From: Bimastos eiseni
Lineage: Eukaryota > Annelida > Clitellata > Crassiclitellata > Lumbricidae
DNA length: 64,000 nucleotides
Assembly (NCBI GenBank): GCA_959347315.1
Contig: OY365809.1
Span: 42,958,542-43,022,541, forward strand
Reading direction: 5' to 3'
The position numbers and the translations under genes are program-made. The notes below the pieces were generated by a model, which saw only the letters and a program-made list of their open reading frames with translations, made no database searches and was not told where the DNA came from. Positions 52,001-61,900 of this stretch are shown here, in pieces (positions within the stretch are counted from its first letter, which is position 1; every line of letters starts with the position of its first letter).

Positions 52001-55000
52001 AATTTACCAACCCTCGGCCAAGGTTTCTATGCCCCTCAAAAAATGGAAATTGTATTTTGAAATCCACAAATTTTAACATTGTAGTAGGAACTAGGAGGAG
52101 AAACCAGCACTACCGGTCATTTTCTATTAAAAAATGAAAATTAATTGAAGTATTAACTTAGTGATTGTGTTACTATAAAATGATTAAGCATTTCTTCCAT
52201 AGTCCACTAGCCTGCTATTATTTACTTTATGTATTTAAAAATTTTTAAATCCAAGTTTTGCCGCCCCTTGAAATGTGCTGCCCATAAGCCGGGGCCTTGT
52301 TGGCCCAGTGGTAAATACGGTGCTGTGTTGAATTACAGAGTCCTCGTTAGCATAGTGGTGGAGGGAAAAAGAGATGGTGGAAAAGATGAATGGAAGGTGG
52401 AGAGGTTAGGGAGGGAGAGACGAGTGGGATATGGATGGGCGGTTGGGTGGGCCGGAAAATGCCACATTGATTCTTAAATTTAACGGCGAGGTTGATTTTT
52501 TTTACCTCATCAGAACATTCAAGAACCTGGAATGTAGGATGGATGAAGCGATCGAAAACAGGATTCGGAGCAAGGAGGAGCAGATCCATTTGCTGGAAAA
52601 ACAGTGAGTCATGGCTCAATGCTTCCTATCAGATTGACTTCTATCGTGTCATATATTTCTTTGTTCCTTCCTTCCATCGTTCTTCTTGTCCTTCCTTCCA
52701 TCGATCTTTTTATCCTTCCTTCATTTTGTCCTTTCTTCTTTCTTTCCTGCCTTCCCTCTGTACCGCCTTTCTTTCTTCCTTCTCTCCTTCCTGTCTTCCT
52801 TTCTATCCAATTGTTCTTCCTTCTTCCCATCCTTCTCTCCTGCCTTTCTTCTTTCGTTCTATCAAATCCATCCTTCCTTTCTCCCTCATTCCTTCCCTCA
52901 TTCCTTTCTTCCCCCTTCCCTTAGCTCCTTCCAAGTTCATGTATTTCATTGCGCATTGATGTCAATACACCTAAACCAATGAACCATCCAGTCATTTCCG
53001 TCTTGCATCATCAATACTGTCCATCCTCTGTGATTTAACAAAGAATTCAAATCATGACTGTTGGTGTTTTCTTGTTTTTCTGCTAATAGGCTCGATGAGT
53101 GCAAAAGTCGCAATTCAAAACTGCAGACTGAACTGAATGCTGCGAGATCGACCGGCGGTGACGACCATTATGGCCGCAGTCCAGGCCAAGAGAGGTCAGT
53201 CCAGGCTATGAGTTCAAAAGGTCATTATATAATGGACTGACGAACTGTTGGTCAGGGTGGCTAACCCAAGGCGCACGTGCCCGAGGTGGCATGTGTACAG
53301 ATTTTTCGGATGTGCAGAATTCGGAACGTCCCCAATGATTTCAGATGAGAACTGCATGATCACTCGAGGAGTCCATATTTTAACTCCTTTCCAAAAGTAT
53401 CTTGAAATAAGATGCTTTGAAATAATGTCTTTTGAAAAAAATGACTTTGAAAGAATTGTCAACCTTGTAAATTGAAACCTAATGAGATAAATAATTATTT
53501 GTTATGATAAACGTCCGAGGGTCACCCGAGAGTACTGTCTTAGAACGTTTTAACAGCACTTTTGGTATGCACCCTTTAAAACAGTGGTTCTCAACCGAAG
53601 GGTCGCAACTCTCACAGCGGTCGCTGTACGAATTGCCAGAGGGTTGACTGGAACCTTCAGAAATATGTAAAAAAATGTTTTCAGCGTAGTTTCTCCTATT
53701 TCATAATTATGTAATCGTGACACTAATTACTACGCGTCAGCGGCTTAAATTAATCTTTACTTTTTGCTTTTACTAAAACTCCTTGGATAAAATTATTGCA
53801 AATAGCAGAATATAAATTTTTCTGTTGATTTGTGATAGATTATACGGTTGTGCATGAGTTCTGTATGGATTATCAAATGGCAAGAAGTGAAATACACGAT
53901 AGTAAAAATGTGGTGAACTCCGCAACCCAATCAATCTTACAGATGGAGTCGCCACAACTTTGGAAATATTATCAGAGGGTCGCAGGACTAAAAAGGTTGA
54001 GAGCCGCTACTTTAAAAGGTTTGCCGCCCCTGCTATGGAGTAGTTACCAGCTTTCCGCCCACTTCTTATAAACGATAATATTGCTTGGACATGTGTGTGT
54101 TATAGAACTTTGGTGGTTACGCAGCGTTACAGCCAATCACCAAGTGCCACGCAGGATATCATCAATCTTAAGGATCACATCATCAGACTTGAACGAACTG
54201 TACGTCTCCACTATCTACGTTCAAATGGATTAATTTACTAATATTTTTTTAAATTATTTATGTTTGACATTATTAGTATTTATTGTTCTTACTGTTCTTA
54301 TTATTTATTATTATTATTTGTTATTATTATTTATTTATTTTTTTATTACCCAAATTTGATACCGCACTTCTTTCAACATTTTTTGCTCAGAAGTGCATAC
54401 ACACGCCTCGACGGCGCAATTGTACTGGTCCGTTGTGCTGCAGAGCAATTGTGTGCGAAGGACTTGCTCAAGGTCCCTACACAGTGACTTCCCGGGCAAA
54501 GGTCAAACCGCTTGCTCAGCGCACACTGAGTTTGGGGCTGACCGCTCTAACCGATCGGCCACTATTATTATTATTATTATTATTCTTGTGATTGATTGTA
54601 TATTATTTAGAATTGTTTATTTATTATTATTATCCTTCATCTTACCATCATCATCGTCGTCACTTGCCAATAAAAAATGTCGTGGTTATATCACGGATTG
54701 TAGAACGCAACCTTGGAGGAGGAGAACCGCAACTCCAAGCGGCAGAGCTCGGACCTGCGCGACCACCTTCAGCAGCTCCAGTCGCAGAACTCTCAATGGC
54801 AGATGCAGCTTCTCTCCTTCCAAACACAGCACAACTCCCTTCAGTCGCAGCTCGCAAAACTTCAGGTGGAAAACACGACCATCGTATCGGAAAACGCGTC
54901 CCTAACGAAGCAGAACCGGGACCTCCAGGACGAATGCAGCCGGACCGAGTCGCTCTCGACCCACCTGCGCCGCGAGCACGAGGAGTTTGCCAGGACTCAC

Positions 55001-55914
55001 GAGGCACTCGAGAGGGACCTTGTCGCGCTTCAGCGGGTTCACGAGCAGCTGACGAGCGAGCACGACGCTCTTATAGTGAAGCATGCCTCGCTAAAGGACG
55101 TGCACCGCGGGTCGAAGGCCGACGTGAAGCACCTGCAGGAGCGCTGCTCGGAGCTGACTCGCGAGAAGGAGACGATCTCGCAGATGAAGAAGATGCTCGA
55201 GCAAGACAAGGAGAGTCTGAGGTCGGAGTCTCACCATTATGAATCCCTGCAGACAGACTACATCCACGTGCGAGAGGACAATCTCCGACTGTTGAACGCC
55301 AACGACAAGCTCGGCTGCGAGTTGCAGGACGGACAGAAGGAACTGAGGACGATGAAGACGGAGGTCTCTCAGCTGAAGGCAAAGAACGACGACCTGGTCG
55401 CGGAAAACGCCGACTACCACAAGCAGATTAGCGATCGGAATGCGGAGATCTCCAAGATGATCTTTCGTTTAGAGGTAGGGGTCACTTGGTTTGTGTTTGT
55501 AGGTGTAGTGCATTGTATCTTTTAGATTTATGTAGTGTCTCAACAGAGTAACTATTCGGAGGCGCTCTTAGCACGTAAACCACGGGTAAAAAGAAACGCT
55601 TTTAGAGAGTGAGAGGTCGATGGAAAGAAGCCAGTCATGAATTTAGCTCTTAGTGGTGGGATAAGGTCATTCCAAGTAGATGGACCAGCAGCAACAGACT
55701 AGGTGTCTTGCTCAACCAGATGCTTGTCTTTTAAACCGTCTTAAGATTGGCGTTTGTACGTACACCGGACACTCTCTTGTGTTACTCGTTGTAAGGGGGT
55801 GCTTTGTGCACCACCTTTCGATTGGTGTGCTGTGGTAATGAAGCCAATTAGAATTAGTCATATGTGTGTGTACATGTCTGTGTGTTTCTGCTTGTGTGTA
55901 GGTGTGTGTGTTTG

Positions 55915-55961
<47 letters not shown>

Positions 55962-58900
55962 GTGTGTGTAGGTGTGTGTAGGTGTGTGTGTGTAGGTGTG
56001 TGTGTAGGTGTGTGTGTGTGTGTAGGTGTGTGTAGGTGTGTGTGTGTGTGTGTGTAGGTGTGTGTGTGTGTGTGTAGGTGTGTGTAGGTGTGTGTGTGTG
56101 TGTGGGTGTAGGTGTGTGTGTTTGTGTATTTGTTTTAGTACTTATGTATGTGTTTTTCTTTCTAAAATATGCTTGCATATGTCTCCTGTATCTTTGTGTG
56201 CTTATATTATATGTGTCTCTGTTATTTATGTATTCATGGATACAAGTATATATTTCTAAATGTCTGCTTTATGTATTTATATTTATATATACTGTCTAAT
56301 ATGTGCTCGGCATTGCTCGCTTATGTCTGTGCTGACAAATATCTCTTGAAGAGCAGCCTCGATCTGGAGTTGATGTTAAATTAAACAATTATGATGACTT
56401 TGAGTCGTTTTCGTGTCTGTAGGAGACGACTCAGTGGGTTTCAAAGCTGGAGGAGGAGAATCGAGCGCTGATGATGCAGCTCAAGTTGCTCATCACCCAG
56501 AATCAAGACCTTCTGACTCAGCTCCTTGAAAGCAAAGATCAATACGTCGTCGAACAAAAGGCTTATGTGTATGCACTTCCCATTGAACTCTCTGCCTACT
56601 ACACCTAAGAATTGATGCAAAAAGGGGTGTTGAGCATACGTCACCCTTTTTTTTGTTTACGGTCACTTTGAGGGCAAGAAAAAGGGTGGGGTATGATCAA
56701 TGCCATCTTTAACATCTACTGTAAGACTAATAGTATCTTGTTCTCTTGTCTGTTTAACTATTGTCTTAACCAATACCTAACTGTTCTAATCCTTTATGTT
56801 TTTTCCTATTGTCTCAAGCAACAGAGGTAAAGTTGATGTTAAATTATATATCTTGCTCTCTTTTTAAATTAAAGGCTTGAGTCTGCTGTATGCTGATTTT
56901 CGAAACAATTATAATCTAATTCTGTGTGTTGATTCCAACCTCATCCACAACCAGTGCAAAAAGAAGGTAGAATTTAAGATTGTGTACAACCTAATTGTTG
57001 AGTCGTGAGCGCCTCTGATTCGAATGGCACTATATAAGTATTACATTACATCACAATTATCTTTTAAATACTGCTGTGTGTGTACATATTGCAGAGAGCG
57101 GTTGGCTGATCTAAGAAGGCAGAAGGAAAAGCTTGAGGAGAGAATTGTAGAACAGTACAAGCGATATGATCCAGCCAAGACAAAGTTAGTTTGCAACCTG
57201 TTTGATCGAATAACAATGGTTCCTATATGGAAAAAATGGGGAGCACATCATCTGCTCTTCAGTGCTTGAGCCTACGTGTTTAACACCTGTGAAATATTTA
57301 TGGCTAAATATACGATACGATACAAGATCATGTTACTTGAATGTTGGTTAGTTACTATTTAATGGCTCTGTGTGATAATTGTGATGATTAGCATTGCCAT
57401 CCTGCTTTCTGTGAGCTTGGGACTGGCACTGAGCCTTCCTTTTTTCAGGCTTGTTACTGGCACTCCCAGTGAGTATAAATAGTGGTGTGGTTTCTCGCAA
57501 AGGACTTGCTCAAGGTGCTTACATTGTGACCGCCTGAGTGGGAATTTGAATTCGTACCATTCGCATTATAGAGCAAGCACTCCTTCCATTCCACTGCCGA
57601 GACCTAATTTTTCTGGTTTTTCCTAATGTCTCAAGCAACAGAGGTAAAGTTGATGTTAAATTATCTATCATGCTATGTTGCACATTTCAGCAAAGGTTGT
57701 GTAAATTTAGCATGTAAACAGTTTGTCAATATTTGTTTTAGAAATCGAAGCCTAACAGCCAACATCATGAAGAAGGCGAAGCAAATGATCCGAGTAAGAT
57801 CAATAATTGCATTCTCTGGAGTGGGATTCTTTTGTGGGATCTGTTAAAACGGAGATAATTACTTGGAGCAGAAATCTCGAAATATCTCTTTGTGTTGTGT
57901 TCGAACTTGTGAACTGGGTTTATGTTCTAGACTCTAGGGCACTTACTTCACGGTATATCGCAAACTGTACACACAGTTCGATTGCTTAAGCTCGTGGCTT
58001 GGCTTAGGTCTCTTCTGGAGGGAGTATTGCGGATGTGACTGCTTGTACCGTTTACAAAAACTTCCGTGAATAATCACAAGTTTATTGGTATGTGGTGGTA
58101 TTTTTTTAAAATGGTAATTCATTGTTATCCAGGGTAAAAGTCGCGAGCAGGGAGCACCAGGCAATGATTCGACGCTGTCAGACAGTCTTGAGGGATCGTC
58201 AATGTTGGGATCTGGTTAGTTTATGATTTATTTATTGACGATACGGTACTTGAGGTGCCGGAGAATCGCCGGTTACCAGCAGTTCCTATTCTCATTCTTT
58301 GGGGACTGGTTTGCTACTGATCTTTGACACCATCCTTCTGTATCCAGGCTTGTGACACACTACCAGTGAAGTGGCAGTGTAATTTGAGAAGTTTCTTGCA
58401 TGGCATTGATTGTAAACACATTCACTTATTTATATAGCACCTCTTCAAGAGAAAGATTTGTCAGAGTTGAGTTTGCAAATGAAGTTTCTCAGACTTTGTA
58501 TAGATCTGTGATTACTGATCTGTTGTTTCAGGTTTCTTACCGGATTTTCAATTTTTTACTGAATGTTTCGATATTCTTATCAAATGTTTCAGTTTTCTTA
58601 CCGAATGTTTCGTCTTTCTTATCGACTGTTTCAATCTTAATACCAAATATTTCGCAATGTGTTTGAATCTAAATACCAAATGCTTCAATTTTCTTACCGA
58701 ATGTTTCAATCTTATTACCTTATGTTGCAATTTTCTTGTCGACCAGTGCCATCTAATGAGAGTTTGCCAACCACAGAACGATTGGACAAACAAGTCGTCA
58801 TTGACCAAGTCGATGGAGAAGCCAGTTCATCTACAGCAGATTTAAGAAGCCAGGATCAGGTCAAAATGAGTGAGTACCAATTAAAATATCTGTTTGTCTT

Positions 58901-61900
58901 TTGTGCTAATTCTTTTGAACATTTTTGTCTTTACAGGTGACACTGGTGCAACTATGTGGTGGTGTCAATTGTAATTGAAAAATTTATATAGTGCCGCTTT
59001 AAGAATAAAACAAATTAGACACTCGCTCCGTGCATGCTTGTACGGTGTTAAACATCACTAAAGACCAGACCATCGTTTCCCATTCTTTTTTGGCTGTGGA
59101 ACCCTTTTGATATATGAAATTTTTGGTGGAACCCCTGTCCAAAACTAAACCTATTCTGTTATGGGTACAAACGTTTGAGAATGCAAACAAGCATAGGTTC
59201 GAGCCTAGGATTAGAGTGATTATTTCACAGATATTGATAACAATGGCATATTAATTCTCTTTCATATAAATTTATACACAGATGTTAAGCAAAAAGCCTT
59301 CATTTGTTCACACTGAAGGTTGTCCACGGAACCCTTGTCTTTATCTCACGGAACCTACGGTTCTGCAGAACACAGTTTTGCAAACCCTGGCCTACACTAT
59401 TATTACATCAAAGAATCTTCATTTATTTTATTTCATATGTTTCAGGTCCACTAAACAAATTACATGCTCACTCTGTTTACAATTAAAGCATATTATTGTA
59501 GATGCATTAAAAGGTTAGTTTCTTAAGCCAGCCCTGAGGCAGCCATAGGTGAGAAGTGTTAGCGACTTCATTTTCTTAGCCTCAGCATATAAGGCGGGGC
59601 GACCAGTTCTCTCTCTCACCATCTCATCTTCCCACCGACTGTGTACGGTCAATGTACTCATTATAAGTGCGTTGCCTATAGGGGACACAGATGGAGCAGA
59701 AATATCGACGCAAATGTCTGCGTTGATTTCAACTCTCGATTGACAGTTGAGATATGATAACCACTGGAATATTGAGCATCCTAGATGCATGCTTTGCATA
59801 GTATTAAATAGATCAAGCCTTAAAAGTAAAAAAAATTGCATTACAAATGCAACTATATTGCGATAGTGCCTTCTTATCATTCCATTCTCATGCACTGCTA
59901 TGCTGCAGCATCGTGCCGTCTCTGTTGTGGGCCCTACCACTTGGAATGGGCTTCTTTTGGACCACCGGCTCTTGCCTATGACACTCTTCGTCTCCTTTCT
60001 ACTCTTCTCTTAAATCTGTCTTCTTTGGTCGTGGTTGAACTGCAGATTGCTTGATGAGGTGTTATATCAAGTATTAGTGAGTGAGTGAGTGTGGGTGGGT
60101 GATTCATTGATTGATTGATTGATTGTAGGGCAGAGAAAGAGTATGCTGATGGATGCCAGCCAACAGACGGCTCAGAGTGAGTAACACAATGTCTAATTTT
60201 TCTTTCACATGAAGCTACGGTTGTTTCAATGAGTAGCTTTAAAGCTAAATCATCGATTGCAGACCAGGCGCGCTACCTTCCTCAATCTAACGAGGATGAA
60301 CTTCGAGGCTGATTTGCATTCATTTAAAGGAATTTAATTCAGAAATTGAAGCATTTGTCATTGCACAATTACTTGATATGAATCCGAGGCATACAGTGAG
60401 GTGTGTTCTGATGGGATCATGCTGAGGTCGCAGTAAGAAATGAGTTGAAGATTTGGACTTTATGTTGGCAGACTGGCCTTAAGTTTGTAAAGACGGAAAC
60501 TCGAGCCCATCGTGCCATCTTGTGTTTTGGACTGACCTTGACTCTGTGCAGAAAATACATGTTTTAGATCTTTAGGTATATCGACCCTATGAGTTATTTA
60601 AATCTATTATATGAGAACGCCTCTGGATAGGTTTCTTGAAGTGGTGCTATATAAATTTTTGAATTGAATGAATGAATGAAGTCTTCTCATGCATGCATAC
60701 CATACATATATACAAACATACACACACATACACATTAGGGCATAACCGGAAATCGCCACGGACATTCGCCTCGGCCGAATATTGCACTATTCGGAAGTAT
60801 TACACCCACAAATAGCTAAAAATAACTTTTATTGATCAAATAATTTTTTGGATAAAGTAATACTTTTTTCATCAAATAAATTTAGGACTAACGGACTTAC
60901 CTATAAGTTTATAATCAAGTGAACTAGAACTTAACATTTTATTGAATTTTCTTTGAAATGATGACCTTTTGAAATGATGATTTTTGTTGCATTCCCCAGA
61001 TGGCAACCAAATCAGTTATTTTCCCGCTTGAATTGGCTCCACCCACTTTCCGGTAAACATTAGAGAGTGAAAGACTTCATTGATAAATTCATATTTCAAA
61101 TTTTATGACAAGGTTTTACATTTTTTTCGCAAATAAAGTTATTAAATAATAGTCTAGAGTGCGACGATAAGCTATATGAAGGATATTGCTATAGACTCTG
61201 CATTGACTATAGTTCTCTGTAGCTCTGCATATGGCAGGTTAACTACATTTTGCCTACAGATGGTACTTGCTGCCGCTGGCCAGATTTGTCGCTACTATTC
61301 GGTTCGTACCCGGATTCGGCAAATAATGCATTAAATACTCGGATTTGGTACTCGGTGGAAACTGTCTACTCAGTTATGCCCTACACACATGCATCATGCA
61401 TGCATATTTTTTTTATTATTACACATTCATCAAGCGCCACTATATAACAAGAAAGCATCAAGCGATGGCGCTGAGCAATTGTGAGCAAAAGACTTTTTCA
61501 AAATTCCACATAGCAACTGTATGCATTGCTTTGAAATCTCTTAATGTTGCTGCAGATAAAAGAAGAAGCCTGATCCTTTTGAGCGCGTCGGCTGCTGCCA
61601 ATCGTAACAGTCGAGAGATTTCGACCAACACTCCGTCCGACCGGGATGACCTTCCGATCACACTCAACGAGTTCCTACAGGAATGCAACCGATCTCCAAA
61701 ATCAAGGGTTGGTTTTTGATGAAGTGATAATTTTTTCATTTATTTTCCAACTGACAACAAGGCAGTATGAACAAATGATGACAGTTATTATAGGAGTCAA
61801 ATTTAACTTTGGCAGCCATGTTAGATGCAAATTATGTTATACATCTAATTTGACCAATGCGGCCGCCTAGCGAAAGAAGGGCTAGTCAACCTTACGAAGG

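Noticed and set aside
54592..55242. 216-codon frame overlapping exon 18
   Set aside because: Frame-shifted shadow of exon 18 that begins in an intronic ATT tract and SINE.
58937..58945. 9-nt micro-exon after acceptor tttacag in intron 23
   Set aside because: Phase would fit (1-1) but the donor CTG|gtgcaa is weak and the piece has no family counterpart.
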